From positions 124,001-188,000 of the forward strand of contig NZ_JACCEM010000001.1 of assembly GCF_013416525.1 (NCBI RefSeq): a stretch of DNA of 64,000 nt, written 5' to 3'. The notes beneath the pieces are model-generated. The model saw only the letters and a program-made list of their open reading frames with translations. It did no database searches and had not been told where the DNA came from. The stretch comes from Parapusillimonas granuli. Lineage in GTDB: Bacteria; Pseudomonadota; Gammaproteobacteria; Burkholderiales; Burkholderiaceae_B. Of this stretch, positions 9,373 to 18,053 are shown one piece after another. How positions within the stretch are numbered: the stretch's first letter is position 1; each line of letters starts with the position of its first letter. The translations under genes and the position numbers were made by a program.

Positions 9373-10539
9373 TCAGTGCGCCAACGCGCCCAATAATTTG
9401 CTCAAATCGTTTTTGAGGTCTTGCGGATCTTCCAGCCCGATATGCAGGCGGAGCAGGTAGCCCGGCGGCACGGCCGCGTCGCGATAGCGTGTGCGCCGCA
9501 CGTCGACGGGCAGCACCAGGCTTTCGTACCCGCCCCAGGATGCGCCGATGCCGAAAAGCCGCAAAGCGCCAATGGCCTGTTCTATGCGCCCATGATCCAG
9601 GCCCGGATCGAACTCGACCGTGACCAGCCCATTGCTGCCGTGCGCATCGCGCCGCCACAGGGAATGATTGGGATCGCTTTCCAGCGCCGGATGGAAAACC
9701 GTCCTGATCGCCGGCTGCGATGCCAGCCACGCGGCGATCTCCAGGGCGCTGTCGGCATGACGGCGCAAGCGAAGATCGAGCGTGCGCATGCCCCGCAGCA
9801 CCAGGAACGCGTCCTCGGCCGACACCGTCTGCCCCAGATTGACACTGGCCTTCTCCAGCTCCGCGAAACACGCCTGCCGGGCCGTGACCGACCCCATCAT
9901 CACGTCGGAATGGCCTCCCAGGTACTTCGTCGCGGCCATCACGGAAACGTCGCAGCCCAGTTCCAGCGGGCGGTATATCAGCGACGAGCCCCAGGTGTTG
10001 TCGGCGCACAGCAATATCCCCCTGGGCCGGCACACCTCGGCGATCGCCGGCAGGTCGAACATGTCGTATAGCAGCGATGAGGGCGACTCCACATAGACCA
10101 TCCGCGTTTCGGGCATCAACGCTTTCCTCCACTCCGGATCGCGCGGGTCGAAGAAACTGAAGCGCATGCCGTAATTGGACAGCTGCGATTCGCACAGCTG
10201 CCGGGCGGGCTGGTATACCCCTTGGGAAATCAGGACGTGGTCGCCCGCCTTCAGGTAGGCCAGGAACGCCGCGGCAATCGCGGCCAGCCCCGTGGGAAAC
10301 AGTTTGCTGCGGTAGCCGCCCTCCAGCGCCGTGATGGCGTCCTCCAACGCAAAGACCGTTTCGTTGCCGCGAGCGCCATAGGACAGGACGCGCTGCGCGT
10401 CGCGCTGTTCGCGGGCGGCGCGCCATTGCGCCAAGTCCTCGAACAGATAGGTGCTGCCCTTCACGATGGGCGTGTTGGCCCAGCCATGGCTCGGGCGTCC
10501 CAGGCGCGCAAGCAAGGTGGCGAGTGCATCCTCGGCCAT
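9373..10539 (-). CDS. PLP-dependent C-S lyase, cystathionine beta-lyase / Cys-Met metabolism family
   Basis: 388 residues from the ATG that shares its A with the TGA of the cupin gene (TGATG), so the two are translationally coupled; a longer open frame merely runs back through the cupin gene. NTPIVKGSTYLFEDL is the family's opening, YGARGNETVFALEDAITALE the substrate and phosphate region, and MAATKYLGGHSDVMMG carries the PLP lysine. The enzyme probably breaks the C-S bond of cystathionine, cysteine or an S-substituted cysteine to give pyruvate, ammonia and a thiol. A second gene of the same family lies at 16833-18035. Confidence 0.9.
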   Translation of the reverse strand: MAEDALATLLARLGRPSHGWANTPIVKGSTYLFEDLAQWRAAREQRDAQRVLSYGARGNETVFALEDAITALEGGYRSKLFPTGLAAIAAAFLAYLKAGDHVLISQGVYQPARQLCESQLSNYGMRFSFFDPRDPEWRKALMPETRMVYVESPSSLLYDMFDLPAIAEVCRPRGILLCADNTWGSSLIYRPLELGCDVSVMAATKYLGGHSDVMMGSVTARQACFAELEKASVNLGQTVSAEDAFLVLRGMRTLDLRLRRHADSALEIAAWLASQPAIRTVFHPALESDPNHSLWRRDAHGSNGLVTVEFDPGLDHGRIEQAIGALRLFGIGASWGGYESLVLPVDVRRTRYRDAAVPPGYLLRLHIGLEDPQDLKNDLSKLLGALAH

Positions 10540-11129
10540 CAGCTGCCGCTCCGCCGCGTCTTGACGCCCACGTCCATGATCTTGCAGGTATGGTTCTCGA
10601 GGTCGAACGCCAGACGCCGATCGAGTTTTTCGAGGGCGAGGCCATACATGTGAAGGTGTCTGATGCTGGCGTCCTCGATGCGCACCGCGTGGATGTCGTC
10701 CGCCATCAGCGCTATGCCCTGTCCGGGCCCGACCGGCTGCATGCCGACCTCTTTCAGCGTGGCGTGCCCCGCCGTGCCGCCGTCGTCCGTGCGCTCGTAC
10801 AGATAATTGCTTTCGGTGCCTTCGACCGCCGCAATGCAAGCCCAGGTGGTGTGGTTGTGCGGCACGATCTTCTTGCCCGGCTTCATCACGTTCAGGTACA
10901 GGGCATACGTGCTGTCGGGTTCTTGATGAATCAAGTACCGCGCCTGCAGTTCGCCGCCTTCCGGAGCCGGATATTCCTCGCCGTTCCACCAATCCTTTTG
11001 CGAGGCGAGGCCGACCAGCGCTTCCTTGATCACATCCAGGCTTTCGCGCGTGACGCCCGCGCCCCCATGTCGCTTTGCCAGATCGATGAAATCGGCGACG
11101 GCCGATTGCTTTGCATTAGATGCTTGCAT
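10539..11129 (-). CDS. cysteine-dioxygenase-like cupin (thiol dioxygenase candidate)
   Basis: Start set at the ATG five bases after GGAGG, giving 196 residues; an ATG four codons earlier would place the ribosome site inside the gene. It is a cupin of the cysteine-dioxygenase superfamily: PHNHTTWACI supplies His91 and His93, and DDIHAV supplies His147, matching the three-histidine iron site. His160 in IRHLHMYG matches the second-shell histidine of mammalian enzymes. Such enzymes oxidise cysteine or 3-mercaptopropionate-type thiols to sulfinates. First gene of the operon running down to the ABC importer; the palindrome at 11203-11217 lies about 75 bases upstream. Confidence 0.85.
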   Translation of the reverse strand: MQASNAKQSAVADFIDLAKRHGGAGVTRESLDVIKEALVGLASQKDWWNGEEYPAPEGGELQARYLIHQEPDSTYALYLNVMKPGKKIVPHNHTTWACIAAVEGTESNYLYERTDDGGTAGHATLKEVGMQPVGPGQGIALMADDIHAVRIEDASIRHLHMYGLALEKLDRRLAFDLENHTCKIMDVGVKTRRSGS

Positions 11130-11202
11130 GTCTTCCTCCATAATTCCAAGAAAATATAGAGGGCGCAGCAGCCGTCCACAAATTAATTGTTATAAGATAC
11201 AT

Positions 11203-11217
11203 ATAAGCAGTGCTTAT
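11203..11217. promoter_or_regulatory. LysR-type operator palindrome (T-N11-A)
   Basis: ATAAGCAGTGCTTAT is a perfect 15-base inverted repeat around a central G and fits the T-N11-A rule for LysR-type regulators exactly. It lies in the AT-rich gap between the divergent cupin operon and the LysR gene, the classical place for such a site. The LysR reading frame is broken (next entry), so whether the site is still used is unclear. Confidence 0.65.
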
Positions 11218-11270
11218 TGTTTCCCTATGAGCGGCGGCCTTCCGGAAAACTGGACACTAGGGTAAACCCC

Positions 11271-12135
11271 ATGATGAATTTGGACCTCGACCTGCTGCGG
11301 ACCCTGCTAACCATTGAGAAAACTAATACGTTTTCCGGCGCAGCCGGCGCGTTGTTCCGCACCCAATCCGCGGTCACGCAGCAGATGCAGCGCCTGGAAG
11401 CGCAAATGGGCTGCCCGCTGTTTCAAAAGAAGGGCCGCAACAGAGTATTGACGCCCCAGGGCCAGCAACTCGCGGAATATGCGCGAAAAATGCTGGCCAT
11501 CAACGACGAGGCAGTGCGCAGCATCGGCAGGAAGCAGATGGAAGGGGAGATCCGCCTGGGCGCTCCGCTGGACGTGGCGGACACCATCCTGCCGCCCGTG
11601 CTCACGCATATCGCCCGCCATGCGCCCCGCGTCCGCCTGGAGATACGCGTGGACCGCAGCCCCTTCCTGATGGATGCGCTGGAATCGGGCGACATCGACC
11701 TGACGATCTCCACGAGGCAAGCCCCCGACTTGCGCGGCTTCGCGCTCAGGACCTCTCCCACCGCATGGATCTGCGCAGCGGACTTCGTCTACAACAAGCG
11801 GGTGCCGCTGCCTCTGATCCTGGCGGACGAGCTGAGCATTTTCCGCAGGATAGCGCTAGAGGCCTTGAGCCATACCCAGCGTACCTGGCACATCAATTGC
11901 GCCCACTCTGGTGGGCATCAAGGCCGCCGTGCGCGCCGGCCTGGGCGTAACGGCACGCTCCGTCGAATTCCTGGGCCCGGACATGAGGGTGCTGGGAGAC
12001 GCCGAAGGCCTTCCACCCCTGCCGCCGGTGACCTACACGCTATGGACGCGCCCCGACACCATCAGCCCGCTGACCTTGGCCATCTACGAAATGCTGAAGG
12101 GGCAATTCGAGCAGAAGTCCGCCGAAGCCAATTGA
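11271..12135 (+). pseudogene. LysR-family regulator, frameshifted
   Basis: The first frame gives a normal LysR N-terminus: LDLDLLRTLLTIEKTNTFSG, the helix-turn-helix TQSAVTQQMQRLEAQMG, and a co-inducer domain through about codon 211 (HINCAH). The rest, VGIKAAVRAGLGVTARSVEF and onward to the TGA at 12135, lies in another frame. Removing one base from the GCCCAC stretch near 11900-11906 joins the halves into a protein of about 287 residues, so a single indel (real or sequencing error) explains the break. Without it the first frame runs on into unrelated downstream DNA. Divergent from the sulfur operon, which it would be expected to control. Confidence 0.85.
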
Positions 12136-12166
12136 AAACGGCGGCCGCCGCGGCTCCGCGCCATGC

Positions 12167-12301
12167 CTACAGCGTGGCGGCCATTCTCCGCAAGAACCGC
12201 TCGCATTCTTCCAGCTGTTCGATGTCGATGAATTCATTGGCCTTGTGCTCGCTTGCCGAGTCGGACTTCACATGGTACGCGCGCATGATGGGAATAGGCA
12301 T
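12167..12301 (-). pseudogene. M20-family peptidase remnant (ArgE/DapE-like C-terminus)
   Basis: About 44 codons read MRAYHVKSDSASEHKANEFI and then IDIEQLEECERFLRRMA before a TAG. This resembles the closing helix region of acetylornithine deacetylase / succinyl-diaminopimelate desuccinylase-type peptidases, where HKANEFI..EQL is typical. Nothing upstream continues the family, so the first roughly 350 residues are gone. The piece lies tail-to-tail with the LysR gene and next to a truncated acyl-CoA synthetase, so at least one deletion has passed through this spot. Confidence 0.6.
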
Positions 12302-12398
12302 TCGTATTTTTTCCCTTAAAACCGGGAAAATTGGAATTTTATTCTGGATATGTCTCTTTAGAATGATGCGTCATACCAAGTCGACAGCAAATCAGACC

Positions 12399-13152
12399 AT
12401 GTCCGTGCAAAAGCAGATCGAAAGCATCTTGAACCCCCGCTCGGTGGCCGTCATCGGCGCTTCCAACGACACAAACAAGTGGGGCGGCAGCGTGCTTGCC
12501 CTGCTGCGCAAATTCGGCTTCAAGGGCGAGCTGTTCCCCATCAATCCCAAGGCCGACATGGTCCAGGGCCTGAAAGCCTACGGCTCGGTCTCCCAGGTTG
12601 GGCAAGCGGGCGTCGGCGCCGTCCTGGTCATGACGGCCCAGTTCGCGGAATCCGGCCCCGAAGGCATGGCCTTGCAGCAGGAAGTCGAAGACATCGTCTC
12701 GCGGGCGGGCATGCGCATGATCGGCCCCAATTGCATGGGGTATTTCAGCAGCGCCTCGGATCTGTGCCTGCTGAACGCGCAGGCCTTCATCCGCAATGAC
12801 ACGATGCACAAAGGCCATATCGCGCTCATCAGCCAAAGCGGCGCGCTGGCGGGCGCCATGCTGGCGCGCTCCTATGACATCGGCGCGGCCTTCAGCTTTT
12901 GCGTATCGCTCGGCAACCAGGCGGACCTGGAAATATGCGACTTCCTGGAATATGCCATCGCCGACGCCAACACCCGGGTCATCGCGCTATACGTGGAAGG
13001 CCTGAAGAATCCCGGCCGCTTCACCGCCCTGCTCGAAGCCGCCAGGCAAGCCGGCAAGCCCGTGCTGGTCACCAAGGCGGGGCGCAGCTCTTCCGGAACC
13101 AAGGCCGTGCAGTCGCACACCGCCAGCATGGCGGGCGCCTATCAAACATTCC
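12399..13152 (+). pseudogene. acyl-CoA synthetase (ADP-forming type), 3'-truncated
   Basis: About 250 codons from an ATG at 12399 (MSVQKQIESIL; an in-frame ATG at 12366 is also possible). They contain the CoA-binding Rossmann domain (NPRSVAVIGASNDTNKWGGS, FPINPK) and the succinyl-CoA-ligase-like domain with MIGPNCMGYFS, ISQSGALAGAML, VSLGNQADLEICDF and the phosphohistidine-region SHTASMAGAY. Intact family members are about 700 residues; this one stops matching after GAYQTF and continues as the tail of an enoyl-CoA hydratase in another frame. A deletion has therefore fused two genes, removing the ATP-grasp half. An AT-rich promoter-like stretch lies just upstream at about 12305-12360. Confidence 0.8.
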
Positions 13153-13377
13153 GCGCTGGCGGTCGACGCCCTGGAATTCGCCGAAAAGCTCACACGCTTG
13201 TCGCCCACGGTGCTGAAAACCATCAAGCGCGCCGTCGCCCGCACGCTTCCGCGCTCGCCAGCGGAAACCGCCTACCCCGACATGGGCGAGCTGAACGATC
13301 TGATGACCGGGCCGGACGCCATCGAAGGGGTGGCCGCGTTCAAGGAAAAGCGCGAGCCCAGATTCGGAAACCCCTGA
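13153..13377 (+). pseudogene. enoyl-CoA hydratase, C-terminal remnant
   Basis: In the frame ending at the TGA at 13375 the sequence reads SALAVDALEFAEKLTRLSPT, then VLKTIKRAVARTL and finally GPDAIEGVAAFKEKREPRFG. This is the C-terminal trimerisation helix and signature tail of crotonase-family hydratases. The catalytic N-terminal two-thirds is missing; the join to the acyl-CoA synthetase lies around 13148-13156 and is out of frame. The two genes were probably neighbours in one acyl-CoA pathway before the deletion. Confidence 0.8.
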
Positions 13378-13401
13378 TCCGCCTTTCCAGCCGAGGCAAC
13401 C

Positions 13402-13869
13402 ATGATTGAAATCGACAAAATCGACAGAGCGATCCTGAAGATCCTGCAAGAAGACGCGACGATCTCGATTTCCGCGCTCGCGGAACGCGTGAACCTGTCC
13501 AGCACACCCTGCTGGCGCCGCATTCAGCGGCTGGAAAAAGAAGGTGTCATCAAAAAACGGGTAACCTTGCTGGATCCCGAAAAAATCAACGTCGGCGTCA
13601 CGGTGTTCGTGGCCATCAAGGCGCAGCAGCACAATGAGAAATGGCTCAGGAAATTCAACGACGTCGTCACGTCCATGTCGGAAGTGGTCGAGTTCTACCG
13701 CATGAGCGGCGAAACCGACTACCTGCTGCGCATCGTCGTTCCCGACATCAAGTCCTATGATGCCGTATACAAGAGACTCATACGCGACATGGATTACCTG
13801 GACATCAATTCCAGCTTCGCCATGGAACAGATCAAGCTGACCACCGCCCTTCCGCTGGACTACACTTGA
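13402..13869 (+). CDS. Lrp/AsnC-family transcriptional regulator
   Basis: 155 residues, standard size. The N-terminal winged helix reads IDKIDRAILKILQEDATISI with recognition helix STPCWRRIQRLEKEGVIKKR. The C-terminal ligand-binding RAM domain includes FYRMSGETDYLLRIVVPDIK. Such proteins usually sense an amino acid and control its metabolism. The gene begins 24 bases after the hydratase remnant and its stop overlaps a possible TTG start of the molybdoenzyme gene, so those two are probably co-transcribed. Confidence 0.93.
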   Translation: MIEIDKIDRAILKILQEDATISISALAERVNLSSTPCWRRIQRLEKEGVIKKRVTLLDPEKINVGVTVFVAIKAQQHNEKWLRKFNDVVTSMSEVVEFYRMSGETDYLLRIVVPDIKSYDAVYKRLIRDMDYLDINSSFAMEQIKLTTALPLDYT

Positions 13870-13877
13870 AAACCGCC

Positions 13878-16196
13878 ATGCTTCAAGAAAAAGAAATTCT
13901 GCACAGCTCCCACTGGGGCGCTTTCTACGCCCGTCCGGGCCGGGACGGGCTGCAGGTCCGCCCTTATGAAGACGACCCCAATCCGAGCCCGGTCATCGGA
14001 AACTTCACCGACGCCCTGAACCACCCGGCCCGCATCAGGCAACCCATGGTGCGCAAAGGCTGGCTGGAACGCGGTCCGACCCGGGGCGCGGACCGCAACG
14101 GCGACACCTTCGTGGCCGTCAGCTGGGAGCGCGCGTTCGATCTCGTCGCCCGGGAACTGCGCAGGGTGCGCGACGAATTCGGCGCCGGGCAAATCTTCGG
14201 CGGCTCGTACGGCTGGGCCAGCGCCGGGCGCTTTCATCATACGCAGAGCCAGATCCATCGGTTCCTGAACACCTGCACGGACGGCTACGTCCGCTCCGTC
14301 AACAGCTACAGCGCGGGCGCATCGACGGTCCTCCTGCCGCACGTGGCCGGGCCTTTCGACGATGTCTCGCGCCGCGGCGTCACCTGGCGGCAGATCGAGC
14401 AATACACCGACTGCGTCATCGCCTTCGGCGGGATGGCCACCAAGAACTCCATGGTCGCCAGCGGCGGCATCAGCCACCACATCGAAGAGCCGTCCATGGC
14501 CGCCGCCCGCCGGCGGGGATGCCATTTCATCAACGTAAGCCCGCTGCGCACCGACCTGCCTGAGGGGGCGGACGCGGAATGGGTGCCCATACGTCCGGGA
14601 ACCGACGTTGCGCTGATGCTGGCGCTGGTGCACGAGCTCGTCGCCATGGGGCGCCATGACCGGGCCTTTCTGTCCCGGTATTGCGTGGGCTGGGACCGGT
14701 TCCAGGACTACGTGCTGGGCACCGCCGACCGGCAGCCCAAGGATCCCCGCTGGGCGGCAGGGATCACCGGCATCGACGCGGGCACCATACGCGCACTGGC
14801 GGCGCGCCTGACGCAAGGCCGGGTGCTGGTGACGGTGTCCCACTCTTTGCAGCGTTCCGAACATGGCGAACAGCCGGTCTGGATGGGGCTGGTGCTGGCG
14901 GCGGCGCTGGGGCAGATCGGCCTGCCCGGAGGCGGCTACAGCTATGCCCTGGGCACCATCGCCCACTACGGGCGGCTCGACAACCGCATCCGCTTCGCCT
15001 CGCTGCCGCAAGGCCGCAACCCCGTGCAGGCCTTCATTCCCGTCGCCAGGATCAGCGACATGCTGCTCAATCCCGGCCAGGAATTCGACTACGACGGCGC
15101 CGTGCACCGCTATCCTGAAATCAGGCTGGTGTACTGGGCGGGCGGCAATCCGTTCCACCACCATCAGCAGCTGGCCAGGCTGCGCGACGCCTTTCGCCGT
15201 CCTGAAACCATCATCGTCCACGAGGTCGCCTGGACGGCCACCGCCCGCCATGCGGACATCGTCCTGCCATGCACCATGACCCTGGAGCGCGACGACCTGG
15301 GCGTCACCCAGACCGATTCCATGCTGATCGCCATGAAGCGCGTGGCGGCCCCATACGCCCAGGCGCGCGACGACTATGACATCTTCGCCGAACTGGCCAA
15401 GCGCCTGGAACGCCACGAGGCATTCACGGAAGGCCGCGACACCATGGGCTGGCTGCGCTGGATCTACTCGGAAACGCAGCGGCGCAATGCGTCCTCGGGC
15501 CAGGCCCTGCCCGACTTCGATACCTTCTGGGAACAAGGCCGGCTGGAACTCCAGAAAGCGCCCGACGACGGCGGCATGTTCAGGCGCTTCCGCGAAGACC
15601 CCGCGGCGCATCCGCTGCCCACGCCCAGCGGCCGCATAGAAATCGTGTCGGAACGCATCGCGGGCTTCCGGTACGAGGACTGCCCCGGCCACCCGGCGTG
15701 GCTGGCCAAACGCGAAACGCCCACCGAGCGCTATCCCCTGTGGCTCATCGCCAACCAGCCCGCCACCCGCCTGCACAGCCAGCTGGACTTCGCCCGATAC
15801 AGCCAATCGAACAAGCGCCATGGCCGCGAAGTCTGCACCATGCATCCGGCCGATGCCGCCGCCCGCGGAATATCCGACGGCGGCCTCGTGCGGCTGTACA
15901 ACGAGCGGGGCGGCTGCCAGGCGGCGGTACGGCTGTCGGAAGACGTCATGCCCGGGGTGGCGCAGCTGCCCACCGGCGCCTGGTACGACCCCATAGACCC
16001 GTCCGCCGCGCGGCCCGAGTGCCGTCATGGCAATCCCAATGTCCTGACCGGCGATCTCCCGACCTCGGCGCTGTCGCAAGGCTGCAGCGGGCAGCTGGCG
16101 CGCGTCGAGATCGAACGGCTGGACGCCGAACCCGAACCCGTCCGGGCGTTCGTGCCGCCCCCTTTCATCAGCGAGCCGGAACCCGGCCGTCGCTGA
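13878..16196 (+). CDS. molybdopterin-guanine-dinucleotide S-/N-oxide reductase (BisC/TorA/DorA-like)
   Basis: 772 residues from ATG; a TTG four codons earlier overlapping the Lrp stop is possible. No twin-arginine signal and no N-terminal Fe-S cysteine motif are visible, as in cytoplasmic biotin or methionine sulfoxide reductases. Domain marks: HWGAFYARPGRDG at the start, SYGWASAGRFHHTQSQIHRF, VNSYSAGASTVLLPHV in which the Ser after the Tyr should ligate molybdenum, YWAGGNPFHHHQQL, and C-terminal PTPSGRIEIVS and LHSQLDFARYSQ cofactor contacts. It would reduce an S- or N-oxide in the cytosol. Lrp regulator upstream and C-S lyase downstream suggest an amino-acid sulfoxide substrate (inference). 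Confidence 0.88.
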   Translation: MLQEKEILHSSHWGAFYARPGRDGLQVRPYEDDPNPSPVIGNFTDALNHPARIRQPMVRKGWLERGPTRGADRNGDTFVAVSWERAFDLVARELRRVRDEFGAGQIFGGSYGWASAGRFHHTQSQIHRFLNTCTDGYVRSVNSYSAGASTVLLPHVAGPFDDVSRRGVTWRQIEQYTDCVIAFGGMATKNSMVASGGISHHIEEPSMAAARRRGCHFINVSPLRTDLPEGADAEWVPIRPGTDVALMLALVHELVAMGRHDRAFLSRYCVGWDRFQDYVLGTADRQPKDPRWAAGITGIDAGTIRALAARLTQGRVLVTVSHSLQRSEHGEQPVWMGLVLAAALGQIGLPGGGYSYALGTIAHYGRLDNRIRFASLPQGRNPVQAFIPVARISDMLLNPGQEFDYDGAVHRYPEIRLVYWAGGNPFHHHQQLARLRDAFRRPETIIVHEVAWTATARHADIVLPCTMTLERDDLGVTQTDSMLIAMKRVAAPYAQARDDYDIFAELAKRLERHEAFTEGRDTMGWLRWIYSETQRRNASSGQALPDFDTFWEQGRLELQKAPDDGGMFRRFREDPAAHPLPTPSGRIEIVSERIAGFRYEDCPGHPAWLAKRETPTERYPLWLIANQPATRLHSQLDFARYSQSNKRHGREVCTMHPADAAARGISDGGLVRLYNERGGCQAAVRLSEDVMPGVAQLPTGAWYDPIDPSAARPECRHGNPNVLTGDLPTSALSQGCSGQLARVEIERLDAEPEPVRAFVPPPFISEPEPGRR

Positions 16197-16227
16197 CGCC
16201 CGACCCACCCTTCATCGAGGAGCCATC

Positions 16228-16647
16228 TTGTTCAGCAGAATTTCATCCGCGACACGCGCTTTCGCAGGGATTGCGATGTGCGCGGTCCTTGGGGCTCCCG
16301 CGCAGGCGGCCAGCCCGTCGTGGTGGAAAACCACAGCGGCGGCGGGGGCTCGATAGCGGCGCAGGCCACCGCCGCCGCGAAGCCCGACGGCTATACCGTG
16401 CTGGTCGCGCCCATCGCCGTGGGCGCCATCACGCCGCACCTGCGCAAGCTGCCTTATGCGCCCTTGACCGAATTCGCGCCCGTGGCGCAGCTGAGCCGGT
16501 TCGACGCGGTGGTCAGTTCATCCAGCCGGCATGCCGGAAGTCGACGCCGGCACCTGGTTCGGCGCCTTCGCGCCCATGGGCACGCCCCCGGACCGCATCG
16601 CCGCCCTGGGCAAGCTGATCAAGGAACTCAACATCAAGCTCGATTAA
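16228..16647 (+). pseudogene. Bug/TctC receptor gene with several internal deletions
   Basis: A possible TTG start gives a signal-peptide-like segment (LFSRISSATRAFAGIAMCAV through AQAAS). The family's first strand is missing, and the frame changes to GQPVVVENHSGGGGSIAAQA, PDGYTVLVAPIAVGAI and LPYAPLTEFAPVAQLSRFDAVV. It then jumps to MPEVDAGTWFGAFAPMGTPP and again to GKLIKELNIKLD before the TAA. About 140 codons remain of about 325, so at least three separate segments have been lost while recognisable family blocks survive. Cannot encode a functional receptor. It lies directly behind the molybdoenzyme gene and may once have supplied its substrate. Confidence 0.85.
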
Positions 16648-16656
16648 GCGCCGCAC

Positions 16657-16701
16657 CCGCTTCGAAAAAAATTATTCTAGCCTTTAAGGAATTCGAAGCG
16701 G
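16657..16701. repeat. 10-bp perfect inverted repeat in the upstream region of the second C-S lyase
   Basis: CCGCTTCGAA at 16657-16666 is repeated in inverted form as TTCGAAGCGG at 16692-16701, separated by 25 bases. It follows the dead Bug gene and precedes an AT-rich stretch with TTGACA at 16737-16742 and TATACT at 16765-16770. The 22-base gap between those two is too long for a standard promoter. CAGAATTTTCGCTG near 16741 resembles an Lrp-type half-palindrome. The repeat could be a terminator stem or a binding site. Confidence 0.35.
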
Positions 16702-16832
16702 ATGATTCCCATCCGGGCACCTGGATGGGGGGAATTTTGACAGAATTTTCGCTGTTCACGCTCCTATACTGAACCTGTACTTTTCAATGCGCGGCGGGCC
16801 CCGCACCGCCGCGCCAAACAGGCAGGTATCCC

Positions 16833-18035
16833 ATGAAAGAAAGCACTCGGCTCGTCAGCGCCGGCCGCAATCCAGAGCGATTCGAAGGGGTCGTCAACAC
16901 ACCCATTGTGCGCGGCTCGACGCTGCTGAGCCCCAATATGGCGCACTGGGCGGACAAGAACCGCAGGCACGCCGACGATGAATTCGGCGTCAGCATCTAT
17001 GGGCGCTACGGCACGGCCACGCATCACGCGCTGCAGGACGCCATCACGGAAATCAGCGGCGGGCACCGGACCATGCTGTACCCGTCCGGGCTTGCGGCCA
17101 TCGCCAGCGTTGTGACCGCGCTGGTGTCCACGGGCGATCATGTGCTGCTGACCGACAGCGTGTATTCCGCCACCACGCAGTTCCTGGCGCGCACCCTGAA
17201 ACGCTTCGGCGTCGCCGTCACCCGCTACGACCCGCGCGTGGGCGGCGGCATCGCCCGGTTGATACAGGACAACACCCGCGTGGTCTTCGTCGAATCGCCC
17301 GGTTCCGAAACCTTCGAGATGCAGGACATCCCCGCCATCGCGCGGGCCGCCCATGCGCGCGGCGCCTACGTCGTCATGGACAACACCTGGGCGACGCCCT
17401 TGTTCTTCAAGGCATTCGACCATGGCGTCGACGTCTCGATCCAGGCCGCGACCAAATACATCGTCGGGCACTCGGACGCCATGCTGGGCGTGGCCACCTG
17501 CAACGAAGCCAGCTGGAACGCCGTCCGGGAAACCTCGCAGGATTTCGGCCAGACCTGCAGCCCCGATGACGCCTTCCTGGCGCTGCGCGGCCTGCGCACG
17601 ATGAGCGTGCGGCTGCGCCAGCATTGGGCGTCGGGAGTCCAGGTGGCCCAGTGGCTGGAAAGCCGTCCCGAGGTCGACAGCGTTCTTCACCCCGCCCTGC
17701 CCAGCCACCCCGGCCACGCCCTATGGAAGCGCGACTACACGGGCGCCTGCGGCCTGTTCGCCATCGCCTTGAAGCCCGTGCCCGAACCCGCCCTGCACGC
17801 CTTCATCGACAGCCTGAAGCTGTTCGGCCTGGGTTTGTCGTGGGGCGGCTACGAAAGCCTGGCGCTGCCGTTCTCGCCGGCGGGGCGCGGCAGCACCCAA
17901 TGGCCTTACGCCGGCCCGGGCGTCAGGCTGCATATCGGCCTGGAAGACCCGGCCGACCTGACGGCGGATCTGGAACAGGGCTTCCAGGCCATGAGCCGGA
18001 CGCTGCGCGGCATAAGAGGGGGGCTGGCCGCCTGA
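16833..18035 (+). CDS. PLP-dependent C-S lyase, cystathionine beta-lyase family (second copy)
   Basis: 400 residues. NTPIVRGSTLLSPNMAHWAD opens the family fold, YGRYGTATHHALQDAITEIS is the phosphate/substrate region, YVVMDNTWATPLFF contains the cofactor aspartate, and IQAATKYIVGHSDAMLGVAT carries the PLP lysine. Clearly a paralogue of the enzyme at 9373-10539. Known relatives cleave cystathionine or other S-substituted cysteines to pyruvate, ammonia and a thiol. The gene follows the wrecked Bug receptor and meets the next minus-strand Bug gene tail-to-tail with an 18-base gap. Confidence 0.9.
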   Translation: MKESTRLVSAGRNPERFEGVVNTPIVRGSTLLSPNMAHWADKNRRHADDEFGVSIYGRYGTATHHALQDAITEISGGHRTMLYPSGLAAIASVVTALVSTGDHVLLTDSVYSATTQFLARTLKRFGVAVTRYDPRVGGGIARLIQDNTRVVFVESPGSETFEMQDIPAIARAAHARGAYVVMDNTWATPLFFKAFDHGVDVSIQAATKYIVGHSDAMLGVATCNEASWNAVRETSQDFGQTCSPDDAFLALRGLRTMSVRLRQHWASGVQVAQWLESRPEVDSVLHPALPSHPGHALWKRDYTGACGLFAIALKPVPEPALHAFIDSLKLFGLGLSWGGYESLALPFSPAGRGSTQWPYAGPGVRLHIGLEDPADLTADLEQGFQAMSRTLRGIRGGLAA

Positions 18036-18053
18036 GCGGCCGGCCATGCGCGG

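Noticed and set aside
9373-10992. A 539-codon start for the C-S lyase
   Set aside because: The additional N-terminal 150 residues are the wrong frame of the cupin gene; the TGATG junction gives the natural start at 10539.
11217-13409. A single 730-codon open frame
   Set aside because: It reads through a frameshifted LysR gene, non-coding DNA, an acyl-CoA synthetase stump and a shifted hydratase tail. The protein changes family three times, so it is an artefact of decay, not a fusion gene.
13860-16208. Long minus-strand open frame opposite the molybdoenzyme gene
   Set aside because: High-GC DNA gives long antisense frames; the translation is rich in Arg, Gly and His and lacks any family motif, whereas the plus strand shows a complete enzyme.
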